Below are positions 8,391 through 16,993 of a DNA stretch of 64,000 bases, piece by piece. The stretch comes from Bacteroidota bacterium (GTDB lineage Bacteria > Bacteroidota > Ignavibacteria > Kapaibacteriales > UBA2268): positions 1-64,000 of the forward strand of contig SCSM01000016.1 of assembly GCA_004322215.1 (NCBI GenBank). The letters are read 5' to 3'. The position numbers were made by a program, and so were the translations under genes. How positions within the stretch are numbered: the stretch's first letter is position 1; each line of letters opens with the position of its first letter. The notes under the pieces are model-generated. The model saw only the letters and a list, made by a program, of their open reading frames with translations. It did no database searches and was not told the origin of the DNA.

Positions 8391-10229
8391 CTACTCCTTT
8401 ACTTTCAATAATTCATTAACTTTATCTTCTACTTCATAAGCTTTGAGCGGCAAACCCTGTACTTTATTCAACCCAATAGAATCAATCATGTAAGTTGACC
8501 GAATGATAGATTTCAATTGCCCCATATTCAACTCAGGAATCAGTATCCGTTTGAAACTCTTAAGAATTTGCTCCAAATTTTTTGGAAATGGATTTAAATG
8601 TTTCAGATGGCAATAAGAAACTTTCTTTCCTTCGGAACGAAGTTTATCAAAAGCATCCTTGATTGCTCCGTAAGTTCCGCCCCATCCTAATATAAGCAAA
8701 TCACCCTGCTGTTCTCCTTCGACCACAGCCAAAGGAATATCATTTGCTATACCTTCAATCTTCTTTGCTCTAATGTTTACCATTTTCTGATGATTTGCAG
8801 GGTCCTGGCTGACTAAACCGGTAATATCCTCTTTTTCAAGTCCGCCAATTCTATGTTCTAACCCCTGAGTACCCGGAATAGCCCACAATCTTGCAAGTGT
8901 TTGCGGGTCTCTCTTGTAAGGAGCGAATCCTTCGGGATTAGTAACAAATTTTGGCTTTATGTCAGGCAGTTCATCAAGATTAGGTATCCTCCAGGGATTT
9001 GTTCCTTGTGCAATATAACCGTCTGTTAAAAGTATAACAGGAGTCATATATTTGATTGCAATTCGTGCCGCTTCGATTGTCATATCAAAACAATCTGATG
9101 CACTTGTAGCTGCTACAATCGGTAATGGTGCTTCGCCATGTCTTCCATACATTGCCATGAATAAATCCGATTGCTCGGGTTTTGTTGGTAATCCTGTACT
9201 GGGACCACCCCTCTGCACATCTATTATTACTAATGGTAATTCCAATATAACTGCTAATCCTATTGCTTCTACTTTAAGAGATAAACCGGGACCGCTTGTT
9301 GTTGTAGCAGCTAAGTATCCACCATAAGAAGCACCGATGGCACTGCATACGCCAGCAATTTCATCTTCGGCTTGCAGATGTTTTACCTTAAATTGTTTGT
9401 ATCCGGAAATAAAATGCAAAATCTCAGTAGCAGGTGTAATAGGATACGAGCCAAGGAATAAAGGCATATTCGCCTTATGTGCTGCAACAACCAATCCGAT
9501 GGCAGCAGCGTTGTTACCAGTAATATTCCTGTAATGACCTGGTTTCATATCCGAACGTTTGATTTTATACTGCGTTTTAAAAACTTCGGATTTATTTGCA
9601 AATTCCCAACCTGCTTTTAATACCTTTTTATTTGATGCAAGAATGTCTGCTTTTTTTCCGAATTTACCTTCAAGCCATTTTTCGGTGTGATTCAGAGGTC
9701 TGTCATAAAGCCAGTAAGTCATTCCAAGAGCAAATATATTCTTTGTCCTGTCAACATGCTTTGGAGAAATTGTCGAATCTTTAAGTTCTTCCTTAACGAT
9801 ATTGGAAATGTTAAGAGGAACAATATGATAATCACTTAAAGAATTATCTTCGAGAGGATTCTTTTCATATCTTGCAAGTTTCAGATTCTTATCATCGAAT
9901 CCTGCCGAATTGGCAATAATTAATCCCCCCTTTTTAACATGAGGTAAATTTACTTTTAACGATGAGGCATTCATTGCCACGAGCAAGTCAATCTTATTTC
10001 CCGGAGTATTAACTCTTTTCTGACCGAATTGAATCTGATAGGCGCTTACTCCGTAGAGAGTCCCTTCGGGGGCTCTGATTTCCGATGGGTAATCGGGGAA
10101 TGTATTAACATCATTGCCAACACTACCCGATGTGTTTGAAAAGAGAGTGCCAACCAGTTGCATTCCGTCGCCAGAATCCCCGGCAAATCTTATAACCGCT
10201 TCATCCAAATATTGAACTTGTTTTTCCAT
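8391..10229 (-). CDS. korA: 2-oxoglutarate (2-oxoacid):ferredoxin oxidoreductase, fused gamma-alpha subunit
   Basis: This is a 612-residue fusion. Residues about 10-195 are the gamma (CoA-associated) domain starting at IRFAGDSGDGMQLVG. Residues about 225-605 are the alpha domain with the pyrimidine-binding core (GSYPITPATEILH, QAEDEIAGVCSAIGASYGG, TTTSGPGLSLK). With KorB it forms the usual two-gene enzyme. The RGGPSTGLPTKPEQSD segment is typical of KorA. The ATG at 10229 is the first gene of a korA-korB operon that ends at the hairpin terminator near 7300. The 152-bp spacer upstream is AT-rich and may hold the promoter. Together with nifJ it indicates a strongly ferredoxin-based central metabolism. 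Confidence 0.93.
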   Translation of the reverse strand: MEKQVQYLDEAVIRFAGDSGDGMQLVGTLFSNTSGSVGNDVNTFPDYPSEIRAPEGTLYGVSAYQIQFGQKRVNTPGNKIDLLVAMNASSLKVNLPHVKKGGLIIANSAGFDDKNLKLARYEKNPLEDNSLSDYHIVPLNISNIVKEELKDSTISPKHVDRTKNIFALGMTYWLYDRPLNHTEKWLEGKFGKKADILASNKKVLKAGWEFANKSEVFKTQYKIKRSDMKPGHYRNITGNNAAAIGLVVAAHKANMPLFLGSYPITPATEILHFISGYKQFKVKHLQAEDEIAGVCSAIGASYGGYLAATTTSGPGLSLKVEAIGLAVILELPLVIIDVQRGGPSTGLPTKPEQSDLFMAMYGRHGEAPLPIVAATSASDCFDMTIEAARIAIKYMTPVILLTDGYIAQGTNPWRIPNLDELPDIKPKFVTNPEGFAPYKRDPQTLARLWAIPGTQGLEHRIGGLEKEDITGLVSQDPANHQKMVNIRAKKIEGIANDIPLAVVEGEQQGDLLILGWGGTYGAIKDAFDKLRSEGKKVSYCHLKHLNPFPKNLEQILKSFKRILIPELNMGQLKSIIRSTYMIDSIGLNKVQGLPLKAYEVEDKVNELLKVKE

Positions 10230-10381
10230 TGTACTGGTGGTTTCATTTGTTAATGTTCAGTTAATTAATTTAAATTAAATTACCATTGAAAAATTTAATT
10301 ATCTCGTTATAATCAATATTTGTAAATAATATGTACTTTAAAATTGTTTTTTCTTCGGGCAATTATTCTTTAACCTTGCAA

Positions 10382-11371
10382 TTAAAATTTATATTTTGAT
10401 AATGCCTTCATGTACTGCGCCCTTTCAAATGAACTCGGGTCGGCATTTCTCAATTGACTCATACTTCCTACTAATTGATTTACCGATTCGTATTCTTTTT
10501 GTTCGAGCCAATCGGTCATCTGCTTTTCGATAACTTTCAGATATTCAATTCCGTTCTTCAGTAAAATTGAACACAACATAGAAACATTTGCTCCAGCCAT
10601 CAGCATTTTAATCGCATCGGTACCGCTGTGAATACCACTCGTAGCTGCAATGTCTGCCTGGATTCTGCCCTTTAAAATGGCTATCCATCTTAAAGGAAGT
10701 CTTGCAGAACTTGCATTACTTAATATGATATTCGGCTTAACTTCAAGATTTTCCAAATCAATATCGGGCTGGTAAAACCTGTTGAATAAAACTAAAGCAT
10801 CGGCACCTGCATTATCTAATTGATGAGCCATATTTGCCATATTGGAAAAATAAGGACTAATCTTTACTGCGACAGGTATTTTTACTGCTGATTTTACACT
10901 CTTAAGAATCTCAATATATGTGTGTTCGACATCACTACCGGATAAACCGAGTTCCGTCGGAATATAATATATATTCAATTCAATGGCATTGGCTCCTGCT
11001 TCCTGCATTTTCTTTGCAAAATTTATCCAGCCACCGGTTGTTGAACCATTTAAACTTGCTATCACAGGAATCTTTACTGACTCCTTGGCTTTCCTTATAT
11101 GTTTTAGATATTCATCCGGACCTAACCTATATTCACTTTGCTCCGGGAAAAAAGATTGTGCTTCGGGAGATATATCACCTAATGATGAATAATAATATAA
11201 ATCCTTCTGTTCGCTGACAATCTGTTCTTCGAATAAAGAATATAATACGACTGCACCTGCTCCGGAATCTTCTATTTTTTTAATGTTATCTATATTTTCT
11301 GACAAGGGTGAAGCCGACACTACAAGTGGCGAGCGAAGCTCCATCCCGAGATACTTGGTTGTTATATCCAT
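10382..11371 (-). CDS. Dihydroorotate dehydrogenase-like protein (PFOR-associated)
   Basis: This FMN-binding TIM-barrel protein of the DHOD family (329 residues) starts with a typical MDITTKYLGMELRSPLVVSASP strand-loop. In true class 1 DHODs an ELN segment leads into an S-C-P-N motif next to the active-site loop. Here the segment is ELNIYYIPTE (131-140), so SCPN is missing. The phosphate-binding end (ATSGIHSGTDAIKMLMAGA) is present. I therefore doubt pyrimidine synthesis and prefer the neutral label. A DHOD-like gene next to nifJ recurs in several anaerobes, which suggests a redox role linked to pyruvate:ferredoxin oxidoreductase. It lies 157 bp downstream of nifJ on the same strand. Confidence 0.85.
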   Translation of the reverse strand: MDITTKYLGMELRSPLVVSASPLSENIDNIKKIEDSGAGAVVLYSLFEEQIVSEQKDLYYYSSLGDISPEAQSFFPEQSEYRLGPDEYLKHIRKAKESVKIPVIASLNGSTTGGWINFAKKMQEAGANAIELNIYYIPTELGLSGSDVEHTYIEILKSVKSAVKIPVAVKISPYFSNMANMAHQLDNAGADALVLFNRFYQPDIDLENLEVKPNIILSNASSARLPLRWIAILKGRIQADIAATSGIHSGTDAIKMLMAGANVSMLCSILLKNGIEYLKVIEKQMTDWLEQKEYESVNQLVGSMSQLRNADPSSFERAQYMKALSKYKF

Positions 11372-11479
11372 ATATCACCTCTTATTTGATTATTACCAAT
11401 TTTTAAATTATTTGACATAATCATTTTAACTTTAAGGGCAGACACTCAGTTTGCACCTACAATTTTACATTTCACAAAA

Positions 11480-11494
11480 TGAATATCATATTCA
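11480..11494. promoter_or_regulatory. 15-bp perfect palindrome upstream of the DHOD-like gene
   Basis: tgaatat-c-atattca is a 7+1+7 symmetric site about 110 bp upstream of the DHOD-like start and 35 bp past the nifJ stop. The shape suits a dimeric repressor operator. No cognate regulator can be named. Confidence 0.25.
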
Positions 11495-11509
11495 TTCAAC
11501 TTTAAAATT

Positions 11510-11537
11510 CAACAATCAAAATTGAATTTTATTGTTG
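11510..11537 (-). terminator. Possible terminator at the nifJ stop
   Basis: On the minus strand CAACAAT (complement of 11531-11537) pairs with ATTGTTG (complement of 11510-11516). An inner near-perfect AAATT/AATTT pairing extends the stem, and the sequence then runs into AATTTTAAA. The stem includes the nifJ stop codon. The T-run is weak. Confidence 0.4.
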
Positions 11538-14500
11538 TTCTCCGTCAAATTTTCTATCAGCAAGATATTGATACATCTTGTACCTGTCATTTGCAATTTC
11601 CTGAGCCATCTCGTATAATACTTTAGCAACTTCCGGTTTACTCTTCTTTAACATTCTGAACCTGTTTTCAGAGTCCATATATTGAGCGACAGGAATCTTA
11701 GGTGGTTTGGAATCGAGTAATAGAGGATTCTTGCCTTCTTTTGCTAAATCAGGATTATACCTGTAAAGAATCCATTGACCTGAATCCACTGCCATCTTCT
11801 GTTGATTTAAAGGATTCTCCATATCAATACCATGTGCAATACAATGGCTATATGCTATAATGATAGATGGACCATTATATGCTTCTGCCTCTAAAAATGC
11901 TTTTAATGTCTGGTCATCCTTAGCACCCATAGCAACGACAGCAACATATACAGAACCATAAGCCATCGCCATCATCCCAAGGTCTTTCTTTCCTGTAACT
12001 TTTCCTCCGGCTGAGAATTTGGCAACTGCACTTACAGGCGTCGCCTTTGATGTTTGACCACCAGTATTCGAATACACTTCAGTGTCAAGAACAAGAATAT
12101 TAACATTCTTACCCGTTGCGATTACATGGTCTAATCCTCCATATCCAATGTCATAAGCCCATCCGTCGCCGCCGATAATCCATACGCTCTTCTTCACCAG
12201 ATAATCTACGACCGTCATCAAACGTCGCGACTCATACATATCAATTTTTTGCAGTTTTTCTTTTAATAATGCAACTCGTTTTCTCTGCTCGAGAATTTCC
12301 GGTTCATTTACCTGTTTCGCATTTATAATTTCATTAACAAATTCGTTCCCTAATTTATCCTGAAGTTTAATTAATAATCCTTCGGCAATTTCTTTTTGTT
12401 TATCAATTGCGACTCTGTATCCTAATCCGAATTCGGCATTATCTTCAAATAATGAATTCGACCAGGCAGGTCCTCTTCCGTCATTATTCTTAGCCCAGGG
12501 AGTAGTCGGAAGATTTCCACCGTAAATCGAGGAACATCCTGTCGCATTAGCAACTACTGCCCTGTCGCCGAATAATTGAGAAACGAGCTTAACATAAGGT
12601 GTTTCGCCGCAACCTGCACAAGCACCCGAAAACTCAAACAATGGTTGTTGAATCTGCTGCTGTCTTACAGTATTTACTTTCAATATATTCCTGTCTGTTT
12701 CGGGTAATCTTAAGAAGTAGTCCCAATTCTGAGTTTCAGTATCTCTGAGTGGAATCTGAGGAGATAAATTTAATGCCTTCAAGCTTGTATTTGTTTTATT
12801 TTTAACTGGACAAACTTCGACACAAACTCCGCATCCTGTGCAATCCTCCGGGGCTATCTGAACAGTATATTTCATTCCAGCAAATTCCTTGTCTTTAGCG
12901 TCAATTGTTTTAAAAGTCGCTGGAGCATTTGCTAATTCTTTAGGGTCAAAAACTTTAATTCTTATTGATGCATGCGGACAAACCATGGGGCATTTTCCGC
13001 ACTGGATACAAATTGATTCATCCCAAACAGGTATTTGCAATGCGATGTTTCGTTTTTCGAATTGTGTAGTCCCTGTAGGATAAGTACCGTCAACAGGGAA
13101 TTTACTAACCGGAAGGTCATCCCCCCTTCCTGCGATTATTTCACCTAAAACATCCTTTACGAATTCCGGTGCATGTTCGGGTACTGCTTCACGTATATCA
13201 TATTTAGCTGAAATTTGAGCAGGAACAGCTATTTCGAATAAATTATCTAAAGTGTTATCAACAGCTTTTAGATTCATTTTAACTACTTCGTCGCCTTTTT
13301 TACCATAAGTTTTTTTGATTGAATCCTTGATAGCTCCAATTGCTTGTTCTCTCGGCAATACACCTGATATTGCAAAGAAGCAAACCTGCATGACTGTATT
13401 AATACGACGCCCCATTCCGCTTGATTCGGCTACGCTTTGGGCATCAATGGAAAATAATTTTACTTTTTTATCGATTATATGTTTTTGAACTTTCTTCGGT
13501 AAATTATCCCAGACATCTTCTTTTTTCCAGGGGGCATTAATAAGGAATGTACCCCCATTACTAATATCTTTCAGCATATCATATTTTTCAATAAATACCG
13601 TTTGATGGCATGCAATAAAATTTGCCTTTGTAATCAAATAAGCCGAACGAATAGGTTTGGGACCAAACCTCAAATGTGATGCTGTTAAAGTTCCCGCTTT
13701 TTTTGAATCATAAACATAATAGCCCTGAGCATAATGTTCAGTATTTTCACCAATGATTTTGATTGAATTTTTGTTCGCACCAACTGTTCCGTCTGAACCT
13801 AATCCAAAAAATAAAGCACGTATTACATCCGGCGGTTCAATATCAAATTCCGGGTCAAAGTCAATGCTTGTATGTGTGACATCATCATTGATACCGATCG
13901 TAAAATGATTTTTCGGTTTTTGTGTTTTTAGATTATCAAAAACTGCTTTAACCATAGAAGGAGTAAATTCCTTTGATGATAAACCATATCTTCCTCCAAC
14001 CACTTTTGGCATCGTTTTAATCTTGCCATATCCCTCAGAAATTCCTTCATGAAGTGCATTGATGACATCCATATATAATGGCTCACCTGTTGCACCGGGT
14101 TCTTTTGTTCTGTCGAGGACACCTATTACTTTTGCCGATGAAGGAATCGCTTCCATAAATTTTTGAATATCGAAGGGCCTGTATAATCTAACTTTTATCA
14201 ATCCGACTTTTTCACCTTTTGACAGGAGATAATCAATTGTTTCATGGGCTGTATCGCCTCCGGAACCCATAATTACAATGACTTGTTCAGCATCCGGTGC
14301 TCCTACATAATCAAACAAATGGTATTGCCTTCCGACAATCTTCGCATATTTATCCATAACCTTCTGTACGATGCCGGGTGCAGCATTATAGAAAGGATTT
14401 ATCGTTTCCCTGTTTTGGAAGAAAACATCTGGATTCTGTGCAGTGCCTCTTAATACCGGATGGTCAGGGGATAAAGCCCTCTGGCGGTGTTTCATTACCA

Positions 14501-15098
14501 GTTCGTCATCAATCATCTCTTTTATTTGTTCGTCTGGAACAAGCTCGATTTTCGATTCTTCATGTGAGGTACGGAAACCGTCAAAAAAGTGAATGAAAGG
14601 CAATCTCGATTCGAGAGCAGATGCTTGCGCAATAATACCCATATCCATAACTTCCTGAACAGAACCGGCACAAAGCATTGCAAATCCGGTTGTCTTTGCA
14701 GTCATTACGTCACTGTGGTCGCCGAAAATTGAAAGTGCGTGAGTGGCAAGAGTTCTTGCACTTATATTAAAAACAGTAGGAGTTAATTCCCCTGCGATTT
14801 TAAACATATTCGGAATCTTTAACAGTAATCCCTGTGAGGCAGTAAAAGTCGTTGTTAAAGCACCCGCCTGCAATGAACCATGTACAGCACCTGCAGCACC
14901 ACCTTCGCTCTGCATTTCTACAACAGTAGGGACATTTCCCCATAAATTCTTTATTCCTTTGGAAGCCCATTCGTCAGCCCATTCACCCATATTCGAGGAG
15001 GGAGTTATCGGGTAGATTGCACATACTTCGTTCATTCGATACATTACGTGGGCAGCAGCTTCATTTCCGTCAATTGTAACAAAAACCTTATCTTTCAT
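11529..15098 (-). CDS. nifJ: Pyruvate:ferredoxin (flavodoxin) oxidoreductase, single chain
   Basis: Oxidative decarboxylation of pyruvate to acetyl-CoA with electrons to ferredoxin, or reductive pyruvate synthesis. The 1189-residue chain has every domain of homodimeric PFOR. The pyrimidine-binding domain is near residues 1-250 (ITPSS at 31-35; E65 in the QSEGGAAG segment activates TPP). The CoA/gamma domain is near 420-640. Two [4Fe-4S] clusters sit at C697/C700/C703/C707 and C753/C756/C759/C763. The TPP domain is near 815-1160, with C827/C830/C855 for the proximal cluster, GGDGWAYDIG (977-986) and NTGGQTSKAT (1011-1020). The start is ATG with aggag 6-7 bp upstream. A TAAATTTG hexamer-like box (complement of 15174-15181), resembling the Bacteroidota -7 element, lies about 75 bp upstream. 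Confidence 0.97.
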   Translation of the reverse strand: MKDKVFVTIDGNEAAAHVMYRMNEVCAIYPITPSSNMGEWADEWASKGIKNLWGNVPTVVEMQSEGGAAGAVHGSLQAGALTTTFTASQGLLLKIPNMFKIAGELTPTVFNISARTLATHALSIFGDHSDVMTAKTTGFAMLCAGSVQEVMDMGIIAQASALESRLPFIHFFDGFRTSHEESKIELVPDEQIKEMIDDELVMKHRQRALSPDHPVLRGTAQNPDVFFQNRETINPFYNAAPGIVQKVMDKYAKIVGRQYHLFDYVGAPDAEQVIVIMGSGGDTAHETIDYLLSKGEKVGLIKVRLYRPFDIQKFMEAIPSSAKVIGVLDRTKEPGATGEPLYMDVINALHEGISEGYGKIKTMPKVVGGRYGLSSKEFTPSMVKAVFDNLKTQKPKNHFTIGINDDVTHTSIDFDPEFDIEPPDVIRALFFGLGSDGTVGANKNSIKIIGENTEHYAQGYYVYDSKKAGTLTASHLRFGPKPIRSAYLITKANFIACHQTVFIEKYDMLKDISNGGTFLINAPWKKEDVWDNLPKKVQKHIIDKKVKLFSIDAQSVAESSGMGRRINTVMQVCFFAISGVLPREQAIGAIKDSIKKTYGKKGDEVVKMNLKAVDNTLDNLFEIAVPAQISAKYDIREAVPEHAPEFVKDVLGEIIAGRGDDLPVSKFPVDGTYPTGTTQFEKRNIALQIPVWDESICIQCGKCPMVCPHASIRIKVFDPKELANAPATFKTIDAKDKEFAGMKYTVQIAPEDCTGCGVCVEVCPVKNKTNTSLKALNLSPQIPLRDTETQNWDYFLRLPETDRNILKVNTVRQQQIQQPLFEFSGACAGCGETPYVKLVSQLFGDRAVVANATGCSSIYGGNLPTTPWAKNNDGRGPAWSNSLFEDNAEFGLGYRVAIDKQKEIAEGLLIKLQDKLGNEFVNEIINAKQVNEPEILEQRKRVALLKEKLQKIDMYESRRLMTVVDYLVKKSVWIIGGDGWAYDIGYGGLDHVIATGKNVNILVLDTEVYSNTGGQTSKATPVSAVAKFSAGGKVTGKKDLGMMAMAYGSVYVAVVAMGAKDDQTLKAFLEAEAYNGPSIIIAYSHCIAHGIDMENPLNQQKMAVDSGQWILYRYNPDLAKEGKNPLLLDSKPPKIPVAQYMDSENRFRMLKKSKPEVAKVLYEMAQEIANDRYKMYQYLADRKFDGEQQ

Positions 15099-15380
15099 CT
15101 AATTCTCCTAATCATAAATTCTATTAATTCACTTATTCCGGGGTTACTGTAGTAATCACACACAATAAGATTACAAATTTACAAAAGAAACTTTTATGAT
15201 GTTGTAGTGTGTATAAAAAAATGTGAAGTTTTAACATCTGTAACCACAATTAAATTAAAGATTTAATTTAGTTTAAACTAATAAGAAATGTATAAGTTTT
15301 TCGTAATTTTTATAAAAATAACAATGTTGTGAATGAAATGCTTTTACAGAGACAGAATAAATTTCCGGCTCTGTAATATC

Positions 15381-15833
15381 CTAATTCTCAGTCAGAATTT
15401 CTTCATCGTATAATGATTCGAGCTGGAATTTATGATTAGTTTCTTCATTAGCTAATCTTATAAACAGATTTTTTGCTTCCATATCTGTAAATTCCTTCGC
15501 CAAATCTGTATATAATTTTGTTGATGCTTTTTCCCTTTTCATAGCCAGGATAATTGCATCCTGATAAGTCATTCCTTCCTTGACGTCAGGTGTTTCCATG
15601 TAATCGCTGATTTTCAGGTCCGGAATATTTGGTAAATCGAGTTTATCCCATCCTTCATTTTTGAATTTCTTCAGTGTTTCTGCATGTCCCATTTCCATTT
15701 TTTCCAATTCAAGGAAGAGAATTATATTTGCCTCGAACTTAGTTTTGTTTGCCATATCTTTGTAAAAATTTGCCGCTTCAAGCTCTCTTTCAATTGCAAA
15801 TTTAATTATATCATTAAATGTCTCTTTATTCAT
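15381..15833 (-). CDS. Ferritin-like/rubrerythrin-type di-iron protein
   Basis: This is a four-helix protein of about 150 residues with the paired-helix pattern of rubrerythrin-type di-iron carriers. Helix A contains ERELEAANFY, helix B carries an E-x-x-H (EMGHAE), helix C has KREKASTKLY, and helix D carries a second E-x-x-H (ETNHKF). No rubredoxin-type Cys pair is present at either end. Members of this group act in peroxide reduction or iron handling in anaerobes, and position beside nifJ fits protection of oxygen-sensitive enzymes. I start it at the ATG at 15833; an in-frame TTG at 15884 adds 17 residues before the domain and has no support. It is followed by a 20-bp spacing from ubiE on the same strand. 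Confidence 0.82.
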   Translation of the reverse strand: MNKETFNDIIKFAIERELEAANFYKDMANKTKFEANIILFLELEKMEMGHAETLKKFKNEGWDKLDLPNIPDLKISDYMETPDVKEGMTYQDAIILAMKREKASTKLYTDLAKEFTDMEAKNLFIRLANEETNHKFQLESLYDEEILTEN

Positions 15834-15904
15834 AAAACTCTCTATTATTAAATTTATCTTTTCTTCAAAAATAATAATTTCCAATCATTGAAAAAATTAT
15901 AATA

Positions 15905-16594
15905 TTATTTGACAGTTCCAATATATAAATATACAATTCCAAATACCAGTTTAAAAGTTTTATATTCACTGAATTCTTCAGTTTGTTTCATCAATTTAAT
16001 GAAATCCTCTCCGTAAGGAAATTTCGAAATGCTATGTATTAAATATTGATATGCCTTTTTATCATACGAAATTAATTTCGCTATTATTGGTATAAATAAA
16101 TTTGAATATATTCTGTAAAATAATTTGAATATACCCGAAGGAGTTCCAAACTCAAGAATAACAACTTTCCCCCCGGGTTTAACTACACGAGCCATTTCCA
16201 TTAAACATTTATCAATATCATCCATGTTCCTGATCCCGAAAGCAATTGAGGATATATTAAATGAATCATTTTCATAATCTAAATTCAATGCATCGGCATT
16301 AACGAATTCAACATCAATTTTTCTTAATTTCGCCTTTTTTCTTGCTAATTCTAACATATTTTCAGAAAAATCTGCTCCAATTACTTTTCCGGTTGTCCCT
16401 ACTGCCTTTTTGAATTCAAAAGACAAATCACCCGTTCCACAAGCCAAATCCAGGACATCCATTCCCTCTTTTACTCCCGATTTCCTGACTGTTTTATTCC
16501 TCCATCGTCTGTGTAAACCGAATGACAGAAGGTCGTTTATTAAATCATATTTCCCGGATATACCGGAAAACATATTCTTAATTTTTTCACTCAT
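15905..16594 (-). CDS. ubiE: Demethylmenaquinone methyltransferase (UbiE/MenG)
   Basis: SAM-dependent C-methylation of demethylmenaquinone to menaquinone, the last step of quinone synthesis. The N-terminal family signature is GKYDLINDLLSFGLHRRWR (residues 14-32). SAM motif I is D49-LACGTGD, followed by GADFSENML and FGIRNMDD. The C-terminus (FKLVFGIVYLYIGTVK) is the usual UbiE end, here one or two dozen residues shorter than some homologues at 229 aa. Since this group usually uses menaquinone, MenG function is expected. The ATG overlaps the stop of a small membrane-protein gene by 8 bp, so translation is probably coupled. Confidence 0.94.
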   Translation of the reverse strand: MSEKIKNMFSGISGKYDLINDLLSFGLHRRWRNKTVRKSGVKEGMDVLDLACGTGDLSFEFKKAVGTTGKVIGADFSENMLELARKKAKLRKIDVEFVNADALNLDYENDSFNISSIAFGIRNMDDIDKCLMEMARVVKPGGKVVILEFGTPSGIFKLFYRIYSNLFIPIIAKLISYDKKAYQYLIHSISKFPYGEDFIKLMKQTEEFSEYKTFKLVFGIVYLYIGTVK

Positions 16595-16781
16595 CTTTTT
16601 TCCTTAAAGTTAAATATATAAGTAAAACAGGAGACCCGATAAACAATGCCGAAATTAATAAGAAAATCCTTGTTAGTAAATTCAATCTTCTTCTTGCACT
16701 GTCATTAATCATCCATATTATTGCTATTATCGAGAACACAAGCAAGTCGGCAAAAATAACTAATGAAAACATATTGCTCAT
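16587..16781 (-). CDS. Small two-helix membrane protein
   Basis: This 64-residue protein has two hydrophobic segments (about 5-23 and 38-58) joined by a basic loop (NDSARRRLNLLTR) and ends in a charged RKKDE tail. The pattern W-x-x-x-D-x-x-R-R between two helices resembles small inner-membrane proteins of unknown function. Its stop overlaps the ubiE start by 8 bp. It may form a small operon with the 45-residue membrane peptide gene upstream. I do not recognise a family. Confidence 0.6.
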   Translation of the reverse strand: MSNMFSLVIFADLLVFSIIAIIWMINDSARRRLNLLTRIFLLISALFIGSPVLLIYLTLRKKDE

Positions 16782-16799
16782 AATGCTTTCATAAAATTT

Positions 16800-16937
16800 T
16801 CATAAATCCTTAAAAACATCAATAGATTTTGACAGCCAGTAAATTAATGCCGCTGAATCAATAATTAGCAGTACTACTGCTATTATTAAGAATAGTGATT
16901 TATATATTTTCATAATCCAGCTCATAATATTTTTCAT
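16800..16937 (-). CDS. Candidate 45-residue single-helix membrane peptide
   Basis: An open frame starts at ATG 16937 and ends TGA at 16800-16802. Its product begins MKNIMSWIMK, has one hydrophobic stretch (about residues 13-33) and ends SKSIDVFKDL. It sits 18 bp upstream of the 64-residue membrane protein and in the same direction, consistent with an operon ending in ubiE. There is no strong Shine-Dalgarno sequence, and in AT-rich DNA a frame of this size can arise by chance. Confidence is therefore limited. Confidence 0.35.
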   Translation of the reverse strand: MKNIMSWIMKIYKSLFLIIAVVLLIIDSAALIYWLSKSIDVFKDL

Positions 16938-16993
16938 AATTGTTTGATTTAAATTCTTAAAATTATAATTTAATAAAAAATAGATTTAAAGGT

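Noticed and set aside
15834-15884. Longer start (TTG) for the ferritin-like gene
   Set aside because: It would add 17 residues before the first helix of the domain and lacks a supporting ribosome binding site; ATG 15833 fits the family.
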